This document shows, piece after piece, positions 9,013 to 18,320 of a stretch of DNA of 64,000 nucleotides (its first letter is position 1; each line of letters starts with the position of its first letter). The DNA comes from Candidatus Defluviibacterium haderslevense. GTDB lineage: Bacteria; Bacteroidota; Bacteroidia; Chitinophagales; Saprospiraceae. The stretch covers positions 1,687,501 to 1,751,500 of the forward strand of contig JADJRL010000003.1 of the NCBI GenBank assembly GCA_016712225.1, in the 5' to 3' direction. The notes under the pieces are model-generated. The model ran no database searches. It was not told where the DNA came from and saw only the letters and a list, made by a program, of their open reading frames with translations. The position numbers and the translations under genes are program-made.

Positions 9013-9615
9013 ATGAAAAAAATAGCTATTGTATTTATGGTGATTATTGCTGTTATAGCATGTAAAAAAAATAATAAAATATTATCTTTTTCAGAAAGAA
9101 CTTCTGAAATAAGGACCAGTGTCAAAAAAGTCATTAAGGGAACCGACACGACCAATTTTTATGACCCTGCCTTATTAATAGGTGCTAAAATTCCAATATT
9201 TGAAATAGCATCTTTAGACAGCACCATCTTTAATAATAATTCTATATATGGAAAAAAAGCTATTCTCCATTTTTGGTATAGAACTTGTCCAAATTGTATG
9301 ACAGAATTGCCAGGATTAATTAAATTTTATGATGAATTTAGAAATCAAAATATTGAAGTTCTTTCATTCGCCAGAGATACAAAAGATGAATTATCTGAAG
9401 TCATCAAAAGTGTACCATTTAATTTTCCAGTACTGGTAAATTGTGGACCATTAATGGATTTTACTTTTGAGCATATGTATGGATATCCATTTATTTTATA
9501 TGTTGATGAAAAAGGCGTCATCACCAATTATATACGTGGTGAATCCAATGAAACACCATCGGCTGATGGAATGTATCAACAATTAAAAACAATGGTTCAA
9601 GGGAATAAAAAGTAA
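9013..9615 (+). CDS. TlpA-like thioredoxin-fold lipoprotein
   Basis: Envelope-anchored thiol-disulfide protein. Residues 1-17 form a lipoprotein signal (hydrophobic stretch ending VIAC, with Cys17 to be lipidated). A redoxin/AhpC-TSA type domain starts near residue 55 (GAKIPIFEIASLDS). The redox motif RTCPNCMTEL places Cys92 and Cys95 in a CxxC arrangement, and the cis-proline region reads YGYPFILYVDEKGV. At 200 residues it is the length usual for TlpA/ResA-like lipoproteins. It is separated from the DinB gene by 125 AT-rich bases, so it may have its own promoter. It probably reduces or repairs periplasmic thiols; the partner is unknown. Confidence 0.87.
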   Translation: MKKIAIVFMVIIAVIACKKNNKILSFSERTSEIRTSVKKVIKGTDTTNFYDPALLIGAKIPIFEIASLDSTIFNNNSIYGKKAILHFWYRTCPNCMTELPGLIKFYDEFRNQNIEVLSFARDTKDELSEVIKSVPFNFPVLVNCGPLMDFTFEHMYGYPFILYVDEKGVITNYIRGESNETPSADGMYQQLKTMVQGNKK

Positions 9616-9730
9616 TTGTGGTTTAATTGTTCAATTCATATAGTTCCAATAAATTAAAATGAGCATCTCCAATTAATGTATTATAAGAAATTTATGTAAT
9701 ACCTATTTTTGGATGAGCTGTTCCTATTGA

Positions 9731-10816
9731 TTAATTTCGTTGAAGTTCCTTAGCAATTAGATTTGGAAATTCTTCAGGAGAACAGGTAAACACAGGAATT
9801 TTTAAATTCGCCATTTCTGATGCTACCTTGTGATTATATTCAGCCATTCCTGAATCATTTAACCCTAAAAGGCATTGAATTTGTAATCCTTGATTTAATA
9901 ATAATTGGGTCATACTCAGCAGATCTTTTATAGATCCTCCTTCATCTAAATCACTAATTAGAAAAAGTATTGCTTTAGATGGTATTTTGATTTTTTGATG
10001 GACATAATTCATAGCATAAGCTATATCCGTACCACCTCCCATTGGAACACTGAATAAAATATCCACTGGGTCATGATATTGATTGGTCACGTCGGAAATG
10101 GCTGTGTCAAAAAAGATAATATGTGTTTGTACGGATTTAAGAGAAGCAAGAATAGATCCTATGATTGAAGCATATATTGCACTAGAAATCATAGATTCAC
10201 TTTTATCAATAAGTAGAATGATTTCATTTATTTTATAACCTTGTTTATATCCATACCAGACCTCTGGAATAATGAATAGTTGATCGGGTTGATAATTTTT
10301 TATATTCCTATGAATCGTTTTTTTCCAATCAATAATGGATCCGGTTGGGTGAACTGGTTTGCTTCTTGAGAATAGTCCGCTTTGGACAGCAAATTGAAGT
10401 TTGGGTTTTAATTTTTTTTCAAGCTCCTTAACTAATTTTTGTACCAATGTTCTGGCTACAGATTTGGTTTTATCAGGCAATAATTGTTGCAACTGCAATA
10501 TGGTTGCAACCATATTAATATCAGGCTCTATCTGTTCCAATAACTCTGGTTCGAGTAACATTTCTTTGATACCTTGACGTTCTAATGCATCTTGTTGCAT
10601 AATACGTACAATGCCAGGAGGAAAATAGCTTCTTAGACCATCCATCCATTTGCGAATTTTATGAGAAGATTTTCCTAATCCTCCCGTTTTACCATGAGTA
10701 TATAAAGATGACAATAGATCATCTATTGCTTCATCATCCGAACTCAATTCAATGGCATCATCTTCATCTTCTGTTTTGCCAAGTACCAATCTCCATCTTG
10801 AATCTTCAGAAAGCAT
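9731..10816 (-). CDS. VWA-domain protein of the MoxR/VWA/DUF5682 type, without its partners
   Basis: The 361 residues match the VWA component normally encoded beside a MoxR AAA+ ATPase and a DUF5682 protein. The N-terminal helical region carries the typical phrases RWRLVLG, YFPPGIVRIMQQDALER and MLLEPELLEQIEPD. The VWA fold begins near residue 198 and keeps a full metal-ion-dependent adhesion site: D204-x-S206-x-S208 (LLIDKSESM), the GGGTD threonine and the ISDLDEG aspartate. No signal peptide or membrane segment is visible, so it is cytoplasmic. Neighbouring genes are a thioredoxin lipoprotein (convergent) and a T9SS surface protein. No ATPase or DUF5682 gene is within this window. By family analogy it would work with a MoxR ATPase in protein or metal-centre assembly; this is inference. 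Confidence 0.85.
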   Translation of the reverse strand: MLSEDSRWRLVLGKTEDEDDAIELSSDDEAIDDLLSSLYTHGKTGGLGKSSHKIRKWMDGLRSYFPPGIVRIMQQDALERQGIKEMLLEPELLEQIEPDINMVATILQLQQLLPDKTKSVARTLVQKLVKELEKKLKPKLQFAVQSGLFSRSKPVHPTGSIIDWKKTIHRNIKNYQPDQLFIIPEVWYGYKQGYKINEIILLIDKSESMISSAIYASIIGSILASLKSVQTHIIFFDTAISDVTNQYHDPVDILFSVPMGGGTDIAYAMNYVHQKIKIPSKAILFLISDLDEGGSIKDLLSMTQLLLNQGLQIQCLLGLNDSGMAEYNHKVASEMANLKIPVFTCSPEEFPNLIAKELQRN

Positions 10817-10942
10817 AAATTATTAAAATTAGACAAATATAAAGTTTAGATTGGTAGGTCTACTACTAATTAAGTAAAATTATGATAATAAATTCCAAAC
10901 TACCAATTTAGATTTTTGGATTTCAGTTTTATTTGGATAATG

Positions 10943-13900
10943 CTATTGTTTTATTAATTTTTCAACTGCTATGATTTTACCCTTCGAAATAACTTGAAGA
11001 AAGTATAAACCTGAATCCAGAATACTTGCATCGATATTTTGAGTTTGAATAAGTGGATCACATCGCTTTTCCAAAATATTTCGACCTGTTACATCTATTA
11101 TTTGAAATATCATTTCGGAAGTGACAGAATGTTGCATTTCAATTGAAAAATGTCCATTATTAGGATTAGGATAAATTCTTATTCGTTTTTGCTGTTCATT
11201 GTGAGTAGAAACCCAGATAGGTACTCTAGAGCTGCACATCTCAATATTATCAATACCGATAACAGACATAACAGAATCATTTTGATTTTGAAGACAAATT
11301 ACCAGATATTTTAATATTGGATCATGCTGATCATTTATTGACGTGTCAAATCTTTGATAACTATTTTCTTTATCATCTAGTTTATCTTTCATAGCTTTTC
11401 TTAATATTTCTGCAGAGCTTGCAGGATTTAATGTAGAATCGCTTTGCAAACGCATAACAATGTCTACAGCTAACAGATGATCAAGAAGTCTATTTCTCTT
11501 ATAATTAATATAATCAAAGCCGATATTTATATATTTGTCCACCGGCAAATCAACTTGTTGCCAAATACCTGCAAAATTATTTTTATTTCCGATCAGAAGA
11601 ACACTTCCATCATCGGATGCTCCAGAACTGTCTTCAACAATGACTAGTCCATCTCCATCATTTGGAAATAATGTCCAATTAGCAATTTTGCCTCGACTTT
11701 TAGCTAATTGACTTTTACTTAATACACCTTTGACGAGACCTTCAGTGAAATCTCCATTTTTTATAGTGCTAGATTCACATAATCTGAAATGTGGATTTGG
11801 AAAACAATTTACAGTTACTTTTCTACAATAAAAAGCTCTACATGTATCCAATTTTACCGGATCTATTCTTGTTACAGACATACACACAGTATAAATACCT
11901 GGTATAGAAAATTGGAAAATTTGACTATTATTGCCTATGGAATTTCCAGGAATTGGAGTAATAGATGGGGAAACTGACCAGGTGATTTTATCATTTGAAC
12001 ATAGATCTTTGGGCTTTATTGTTCTATTACAATTTGAAGAATTTCCACTTACAAAAAATCCATGAAGCACATCTTGATTTAGTGAATCACATGGACATGG
12101 ACAATTGGCAAATGAAAAATTTATTTTGCAAACACAAATATTAGAACCGCATTGACCAGAAATATTCAACATATATTGAACCCCTGAACTAAACCATGTC
12201 GAATTCAAATTTATATTAAACTGTCCAGTCGTAGAATTGATATCGGTGGTTCCACTAGTGATGATTTGTCCACCAATTGTTGACATAATATTCCAATGAA
12301 TAGAATCTCGAATGCAATTGGAAGCATTACAATTTAGGTTTCCTTGAAAAAAGAAATTTTGACCTGATTTTGAACAAGGTAATTGCATAGGCAAGGTATT
12401 ACAAGATACTGGTATAATTGCCGTTGGCCAGTTCGGGTTAACAAAAGAAAGAAGAGAAAATGATTTGCATTGACAGGTGTCGCATATTAATTTTATCGAA
12501 TCTCTAAACACTTTATCAAAACAAGGCTTAGGTGGAACTACTGAATAATCATATTCAAGTGCAGTCCACGAAATATAATAAGTTCCACTGTTGACATAAC
12601 TATGCATGGTCATAGTTCCAGCACCAAAATGACCAGAAGTTGATGTTCCATCTCCCCAAAATATAGGTCCTATCGAATCACAATTAGGTAAGTTACCAAT
12701 GTTGAGTGTGGCTTTGCATTTATTATTATCTACAGTTAAAGTTACAGCATTCGCTATTCCCAATTCAAAATCAAATGGATTGGAACAACAATCATGTCCA
12801 TCTGCATTAAAGTAAATGATACATGGGCAAATATTACTTCCGCAATGTCCATTTATTGTAAGCGTGTATATTCCTGTTATTGAAAAAGTTGAATTTGTAA
12901 ATGGTATATTAAAATTGGGAGTAGCCTGCACACTAGAAATTGTGATAGGAATAAATCCAGGTGGGCCTGTAAGAATCAAATCAACTGTTGTTTGTGGACA
13001 ATTCGTATCCAAACAAGTAAAGGAAGACAAAAAGTGAATGGGTAGAATTGCGGTAGAAGCAGGTACTAATAAAGTATCACCACAATCATATGGTAAAAGT
13101 GGACCGCGACCAATATTGTACTTTAAATCAAATGGACCACAAATGCAGGTATCGCAAGCAGTAATATTGAATAAGGTGCACATTTTTTTACTATTGCATT
13201 CATCAAATACATTGACACAAATCTGATGTGTACCATTTTGAGTAAAATTATAGGTCCACGATCCATTAGGATTGGTGATCACCTGTGAAACATTTGCTCC
13301 ATCAAGTGAAGGAGGGGTACTAAATAAATGACAGGTATCAAATTGCGGTGCAGTTACAGTAACTTTACAATTAGTAATTACCACTGTAAATCCTTGATTA
13401 ACAAGATTTGAAAATGTGGTAGAATCTGCACAACAGGTTTGGCATGGATCCTTCTCTCCCCATGTAATAAAACTATTTGAAATATTTACACCTGCAACAG
13501 TATCAGTAGTATTTATTGGAAATATTATTTGATTAATTGGAGCAAGATTTGTTGGTGTTAATGAAACAGTTTCATTGCTTACATCACAGGTATTCAATTC
13601 CAAATCACTTATTGAAATAAATGCATCTTTAGCACCAAATCCTGAGTTAGTCATTCTTCCATCGGTAAAAGCTAATTGATTTGTTGGCATTAACCCCAAA
13701 GAACCACCAATAAAGTTAATACCAGAATTATAATATTTTGTCCATAATAATGTGGGAATGTTTGGCGTATTATCTTGAAGTTTTAATATTACAGTGCGTG
13801 TTAAACTTCCAAAAGAACCTACACCGGTTGTATAAATGATTCCAGGTGATGCTTCCCAAATTTGACTTATTGTTGTTAATTTGGGAATTTGAACTTGCCA

Positions 13901-14773
13901 TATTTGGGTATAATTTTGATCGAATTTTGAAATAAATGGAGATTGTCCGACTTCACTGTTTGAAGCCATATAAAAACCACCACTTTGAGCTAATGCAATA
14001 TCAGGATAGTTCATCCAAGTTGCGATTTTTCCGGACAGGATGCTTCCATCATTACTGGTTGCAAAAAATATTCCCGAGTGATCGCTCTGGCGATTTAATC
14101 TACTACCTGAAATAAGCATTTCCCCATTTGGCAATACAAGGAAGTCTCTAAAAAATTCATCATCTGAATTACTTGTATATATTTTTTTCCAATTGAAATT
14201 TCCATTATCATTAATATTCATCATGACAACATCATCCCAAGTTTGCGATAGACCGAGAATTTCCAATTGTGCACCTAATATATAGTAGGGATAATTAGTA
14301 TTTTGTGGTACTGGATTTTCAATAATGCGTAGAAAAATATCTCTTCCACCCAGATCATCATAAGATTTCAGCCAAGTATATGTTCCCGTGGCTGTGATTC
14401 TACCCATAATACTTTTTGCGGTAGCATCACCAGGCAAAGAATTACCAACAAGTATCAGATCACCCTTCTTAACTCGAATGGCATCATTCCATTGAGAAGG
14501 AATATCCAGACTTTTGGTCCAAAGGATCGATCCATCTGCAGCAAGGCGAGTGACAGTCGCCCTTGGTAAAGCGCTTATACTGGGTTGATCTTGACCAAGC
14601 ACATAATATTCAGTGCCATCTGGAATAACTTTTGAAAATGAGTTGTCAAGAGATGTTCCATAAATTCGCTGGAAGGTTTGAGTATACCCATTCCCTGACA
14701 AAAGCAATAAAACAATACAATTTATGAGAATCCATGAAATGAGGGAATACTTCGAAGCGATTAAAGTTTTCAT
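10943..14773 (-). CDS. 1276-aa T9SS-secreted surface protein (propeller-like plus Cys-rich modules)
   Basis: Large exported protein. It has a signal peptide at residues 1-32 (hydrophobic core WILINCIVLLLLSG). From about 35 to 390 there are repeated blocks with phrases such as LWTKSLDI, TWLKSYDD and NWKKIYTSNSDDE, resembling a beta-propeller. From about 440 to 990 come cysteine-rich, Ig/PKD-like modules with CxC pairs (DTCICGPF, DTCQCKSF, CPCPC). A segment of about 200 residues resembling a lectin-type beta-sandwich follows (FTEGLVKGVLSKSQ onward). The last ~80 residues (from RIYPNPNNGHFSIEM to AVEKLIKQ) are a type A T9SS sorting domain, removed when the protein is attached to the outer surface. 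I do not recognise an enzyme. It is not a clear paralogue of the other large T9SS proteins here beyond the sorting domain and Cys-rich style. Confidence 0.88.
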   Translation of the reverse strand: MKTLIASKYSLISWILINCIVLLLLSGNGYTQTFQRIYGTSLDNSFSKVIPDGTEYYVLGQDQPSISALPRATVTRLAADGSILWTKSLDIPSQWNDAIRVKKGDLILVGNSLPGDATAKSIMGRITATGTYTWLKSYDDLGGRDIFLRIIENPVPQNTNYPYYILGAQLEILGLSQTWDDVVMMNINDNGNFNWKKIYTSNSDDEFFRDFLVLPNGEMLISGSRLNRQSDHSGIFFATSNDGSILSGKIATWMNYPDIALAQSGGFYMASNSEVGQSPFISKFDQNYTQIWQVQIPKLTTISQIWEASPGIIYTTGVGSFGSLTRTVILKLQDNTPNIPTLLWTKYYNSGINFIGGSLGLMPTNQLAFTDGRMTNSGFGAKDAFISISDLELNTCDVSNETVSLTPTNLAPINQIIFPINTTDTVAGVNISNSFITWGEKDPCQTCCADSTTFSNLVNQGFTVVITNCKVTVTAPQFDTCHLFSTPPSLDGANVSQVITNPNGSWTYNFTQNGTHQICVNVFDECNSKKMCTLFNITACDTCICGPFDLKYNIGRGPLLPYDCGDTLLVPASTAILPIHFLSSFTCLDTNCPQTTVDLILTGPPGFIPITISSVQATPNFNIPFTNSTFSITGIYTLTINGHCGSNICPCIIYFNADGHDCCSNPFDFELGIANAVTLTVDNNKCKATLNIGNLPNCDSIGPIFWGDGTSTSGHFGAGTMTMHSYVNSGTYYISWTALEYDYSVVPPKPCFDKVFRDSIKLICDTCQCKSFSLLSFVNPNWPTAIIPVSCNTLPMQLPCSKSGQNFFFQGNLNCNASNCIRDSIHWNIMSTIGGQIITSGTTDINSTTGQFNINLNSTWFSSGVQYMLNISGQCGSNICVCKINFSFANCPCPCDSLNQDVLHGFFVSGNSSNCNRTIKPKDLCSNDKITWSVSPSITPIPGNSIGNNSQIFQFSIPGIYTVCMSVTRIDPVKLDTCRAFYCRKVTVNCFPNPHFRLCESSTIKNGDFTEGLVKGVLSKSQLAKSRGKIANWTLFPNDGDGLVIVEDSSGASDDGSVLLIGNKNNFAGIWQQVDLPVDKYINIGFDYINYKRNRLLDHLLAVDIVMRLQSDSTLNPASSAEILRKAMKDKLDDKENSYQRFDTSINDQHDPILKYLVICLQNQNDSVMSVIGIDNIEMCSSRVPIWVSTHNEQQKRIRIYPNPNNGHFSIEMQHSVTSEMIFQIIDVTGRNILEKRCDPLIQTQNIDASILDSGLYFLQVISKGKIIAVEKLIKQ

Positions 14774-14790
14774 AAATTAAAATTTTATTG

Positions 14791-14841
14791 TGAAATATTG
14801 TTCAATATACGAATAAAAATTATGAATTTAACAATATTTCA
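14791..14841. repeat. 12-bp perfect inverted repeat upstream of the 1276-aa gene
   Basis: TGAAATATTGTT at 14791-14802 is mirrored by AACAATATTTCA at 14830-14841, with a 27-base spacer. It sits 18-68 bases upstream of the start codon, in the expected promoter/leader region, and could be an operator for a dimeric regulator or a long-loop hairpin. Confidence 0.5.
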
Positions 14842-15205
14842 GTTTTTATGTGTAATAATTAGCCAATTCTAATAAAAAGAAGCTAAGAAATAATTCAAAT
14901 GGTCAATACAGAAAGGTATTTTATAGGGTATAAATGAAAAGGCTTAAAAAATTAAGAGTCCATTTGGGTCCTTTTCTATGAGGAATAAATTTAGTGTTGA
15001 GTTAATATAGAAAAATGTTTAATAAAAATGATATTGATTTAATGTCGAAAAAAAAATAAAATTATATTGGGGATAAAAAGATATTGGAATTGGTATCAAA
15101 GTAGAAATAAACTTAAATTATTAATCAAGTAAATAAATATAAGTAATGGCTGGTTAATATCAAAGTAGTATTATCAATTCAAATAAACTGTACAAGAATT
15201 ATAAA
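14842..15205. other. Gene-free AT-rich spacer
   Basis: No open frame, terminator or RNA signature that I can support. It separates the 1276-aa T9SS gene from the 881-aa T9SS gene on the same strand and presumably carries the former's promoter. Confidence 0.5.
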
Positions 15206-17851
15206 CTACAATTTAATTATTTTTTTAGTAATCATTTTATTCCCCTTGGTACATTTCAAAAAATACATTCCTGGACCAGTAAAGTTATTTTCAGAAAGTA
15301 TGATATCGGATTTGAATTTACTTTTAAAGCATAACTTTCCATTACTATTGTATATTTCAATGAATGAATCATCTAATGCCTCTTTCCATTGAATGGTCAA
15401 TTGGTCGTTCATTGGATTAGGATAGAGGATAAGATTTTCAGATGGCTTGATATTTATCTGAGCATTAACTTTGTTGTTTAAACTAATATCCAATGGATTT
15501 CCATGAATATCGTAAGCTATACTTTTCGTTTTAAGATCAGAAATTGAAAAAGCAAGATTGGAATTAGAGGTAACTTTTAAAGCTTCTACTTCTATTGAAA
15601 AAACGACTTCATCAGCAAGTAAGTTTGGCAAGCCTATAAGATTTGCATCTAAGAAAATCTGAGAGACATGACCACTATGGATAGCTAGATGTTTGGAATT
15701 AAAACGAGGGTTAATTTGTGTATTAATAATTTTTATCAATTGTGTGTCTACTTGAATGTCCAATTGAAGACAACATAAATCTTTGAAATTGGAAGATCTG
15801 AATTCTATGATATAATTTTTATCTTTTAAAAGCGGGACACCTTTTGTTTCGAATTTCAGTGTGGGTAATTTTTGTTTCGTGGTATCTTTACATTGACTGA
15901 GAGCATCGAAATTGACATCTCCAATTTTAAATCCATATAATTTATGAATGGAATTGCTTAATTCAAATGAAGATTTTGGAATAGAATCTTCATTTGTAAA
16001 TTGCCATTGTTTTGATCCATTGTTCAGAAAGTCTGATTTTGTATTTAATATCACTTTAATGTAGTCAGAAATATCAGAGCTCGAAATTGTTCCACTTGAA
16101 TTTAAATCTGCAACTTTTTTTTGAATAGCGTTAAAATTGAATTTGCCTGAAAGATATTTATTCATGCAGTGAACATCCCAAACGTCTTGACCATTGAGTA
16201 GTTGATCTATTTTATCCGGATTTAAAGTCAGTGTATTTCCTTTTTTTACCTTTTGATTAAACTCGTTATTACAAGTAGGAATATCGCCTGGAACAACATT
16301 GAAATCTACCTGCTCTAAGGACTTGTTGGCGTATGTAAAAAATTCAGCGTTTATGAATGTTGAATCTATATTACAAATTTTTTGGAGATCTTGTACTTGC
16401 ACATCTACAAAGCATATGTCTGTATTACCAGCCCCATCTTTAACCCATATTTCCAAATTTCTTAGAATAGTATTTGGAAATCCCTCCTTTTCAAAATCAT
16501 CACAACTAAAAGTAATACTAGGAACATAATTATTTTTTGAAAAGGAGGGTTTTAAATTTTGATCGCAATTATCACTTATATTCAGAATGAGATCCTCTGC
16601 AAGCACACTTGCTTTCCCAATAGTTGATAATTGAATGATATTAATTCCAACTTTACATTCTATTTTAGGATTTTCACCTGCACTAACAGTAAATAATTGG
16701 GTGTTTGTTGAGATATTGCCACACCCATCTTCAGTTTCCACAACTATTTTATGAGTCCCAATAGGATAATTGCCATCAGGAATAAATGGATCTTTGTGAT
16801 TTAGGGCATACGGATTATCAGAAAATTGAACGGTGTCCTTAGCTTGATATTGTCTTTTGTTTAATGTTCCTACTCTACAATCAAAGCCATTATATTTTCC
16901 TAAACCATCGTTATCTATATCAATCCTATAAGAATAGAACAACCAATCTGGAGGAGTACATTGATCGTCACTCAGTATTTCAAAATGGACTTCATTTGGA
17001 TTCGTACTTGAAGATTCATTACATGACTTCACAAATAATTTTATTCTGGGAGCCGAAGTGTCATGCACCAAAATGGTTTGTTCGTATTCCCATCTTCCAA
17101 TGTTTGGATTTTTGAAAGGATCATATTGACACCAATCTATAACCACCCACTTTCGCAAAACTTTAAAACAAACGCTTGGATCATTAGTCGAAATTTCATC
17201 AAATTTTTCAATCGTAATTAATTGGCATATTGAATCAAGTAACATTCTTGGAATCAGGGTATCATTATTTATATCCGCACCACAACCGAATATTGTTACC
17301 AAACTATCAGGCCAAACAACATCATCATTAGGATCATATGGGTCGTTGGCATTTATATATAAAGTATGGCATTGTACGATCCATATAATCTGCGTATCCG
17401 AAAGTGTGACACCATTATCTTCAGCGAGGAAAATTCTATTGATTTTTCCTTTTCCACATTTGCGATAATCATCAATTTGAATTTTAATTTTGAGATTTGA
17501 ACTTCCCAATGCATAACCTGAAAAACCCCAAACCATTCCATACTTTTGATCTTGATGAAAAGTATCAAATAATTGGTTATAATAAAAACAAGCTTTTTTT
17601 ATACCTGGATATCCAGTTAAGGAGTCGACATTGCAAAATCCACGACATACTTTATCTAATGTGATAATTTTAGTTTGAAGTGTTTTATCTAAAACAACAT
17701 TACCATATGTTAGATCAGTGTAATCTTTTAATTTATCAATGTTGATTTCGTGATTACAAGTAAGTACTAAATCAGGTGGAGCAAGCATGCTTTGTGAGAA
17801 AAGTATTGAATTATAGATGAAGAAAGCTAGTATAAAGGTGTTATTTTTCAT
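15206..17851 (-). CDS. 881-aa T9SS protein with HYR-like, dockerin-like and cohesin-like modules
   Basis: Secreted surface protein, paralogous to the next gene upstream and to the C-terminal ~900 residues of the giant at 46174-56562. Signal peptide at 1-19. From about 22 the shared block begins (MLAPPDLVLTCNHEI), with landmarks LTGYPG, YNQLFDT, VWGFSGYALGSS, WPDSLVTIFGCGAD, IEKFDEIST, RKWVVIDWCQYDP and VEDGCGN. At about 575-600 a dockerin-like calcium loop reads VADLNSSGTISSSDISDYIK. At about 680-800 there is a beta-rich, cohesin-like domain (CCLQLDIQVDTQLIKI). Residues about 810-881 are a T9SS sorting domain (LILYPNPMNDQ to TKKIIKL). No catalytic site is recognised; binding or matrix formation is the likely role. 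Confidence 0.88.
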   Translation of the reverse strand: MKNNTFILAFFIYNSILFSQSMLAPPDLVLTCNHEINIDKLKDYTDLTYGNVVLDKTLQTKIITLDKVCRGFCNVDSLTGYPGIKKACFYYNQLFDTFHQDQKYGMVWGFSGYALGSSNLKIKIQIDDYRKCGKGKINRIFLAEDNGVTLSDTQIIWIVQCHTLYINANDPYDPNDDVVWPDSLVTIFGCGADINNDTLIPRMLLDSICQLITIEKFDEISTNDPSVCFKVLRKWVVIDWCQYDPFKNPNIGRWEYEQTILVHDTSAPRIKLFVKSCNESSSTNPNEVHFEILSDDQCTPPDWLFYSYRIDIDNDGLGKYNGFDCRVGTLNKRQYQAKDTVQFSDNPYALNHKDPFIPDGNYPIGTHKIVVETEDGCGNISTNTQLFTVSAGENPKIECKVGINIIQLSTIGKASVLAEDLILNISDNCDQNLKPSFSKNNYVPSITFSCDDFEKEGFPNTILRNLEIWVKDGAGNTDICFVDVQVQDLQKICNIDSTFINAEFFTYANKSLEQVDFNVVPGDIPTCNNEFNQKVKKGNTLTLNPDKIDQLLNGQDVWDVHCMNKYLSGKFNFNAIQKKVADLNSSGTISSSDISDYIKVILNTKSDFLNNGSKQWQFTNEDSIPKSSFELSNSIHKLYGFKIGDVNFDALSQCKDTTKQKLPTLKFETKGVPLLKDKNYIIEFRSSNFKDLCCLQLDIQVDTQLIKIINTQINPRFNSKHLAIHSGHVSQIFLDANLIGLPNLLADEVVFSIEVEALKVTSNSNLAFSISDLKTKSIAYDIHGNPLDISLNNKVNAQINIKPSENLILYPNPMNDQLTIQWKEALDDSFIEIYNSNGKLCFKSKFKSDIILSENNFTGPGMYFLKCTKGNKMITKKIIKL

Positions 17852-18320
17852 ATAATATATTTTATCTGATGGTAAATCTACAATTTTTATGAATGTAATT
17901 TATGATTAATGCCCAATTTTAATTTTATATTAAACCAGTTTATTCTTGTTTTAACATATAGGTCATTTTTAAATATACATAGAGCTATATTTTATTATGT
18001 TAAGCTTAATACTTCCTAGTAATATGTTTTCAATTTTTTTCATATTTAATACCAAAATATTGAAATAGTCACAACGATTGACCTTTAAGGAATACATAAA
18101 ATTCTTTTTGGAAATAATAATTATCAAATAAATATCAATTTCATTTTACAAATTTTTTTGTACAAAATACCCAATTATTCATTATGAATATTTTTTCTGT
18201 ACAATCGAACAAAGTTTAGATAATGATTACCATATTTGTCGAATTCATCTAATTTATTTAATAAATCTAATAATATTTAGACTGTTTTAAATTATTCATT
18301 TTGTATTCCATGGAATAAAA
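17852..18320. other. Gene-free spacer between the two paralogues
   Basis: A 469-base, very AT-rich stretch without an open frame. It contains two short perfect palindromes, 18176-18190 (ATTCATTATGAAT core) and 18304-18317 (TATTCCATGGAATA, just past the stop of the upstream gene). Neither has a loop or T-run to make a convincing terminator. The promoter of the 881-aa gene presumably lies near its left end. Confidence 0.45.

Noticed and set aside
9661..9719. Interrupted inverted repeat between convergent genes, considered as a bidirectional terminator
   Set aside because: The stem is short and bulged with no convincing T-run on either strand.
18176..18190. 15-mer palindrome around ATTCATTATGAAT in the spacer between the two paralogues
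   Set aside because: Built almost only of A and T, over 300 bases from the nearest start codon, and without loop or T-run; expected by chance.
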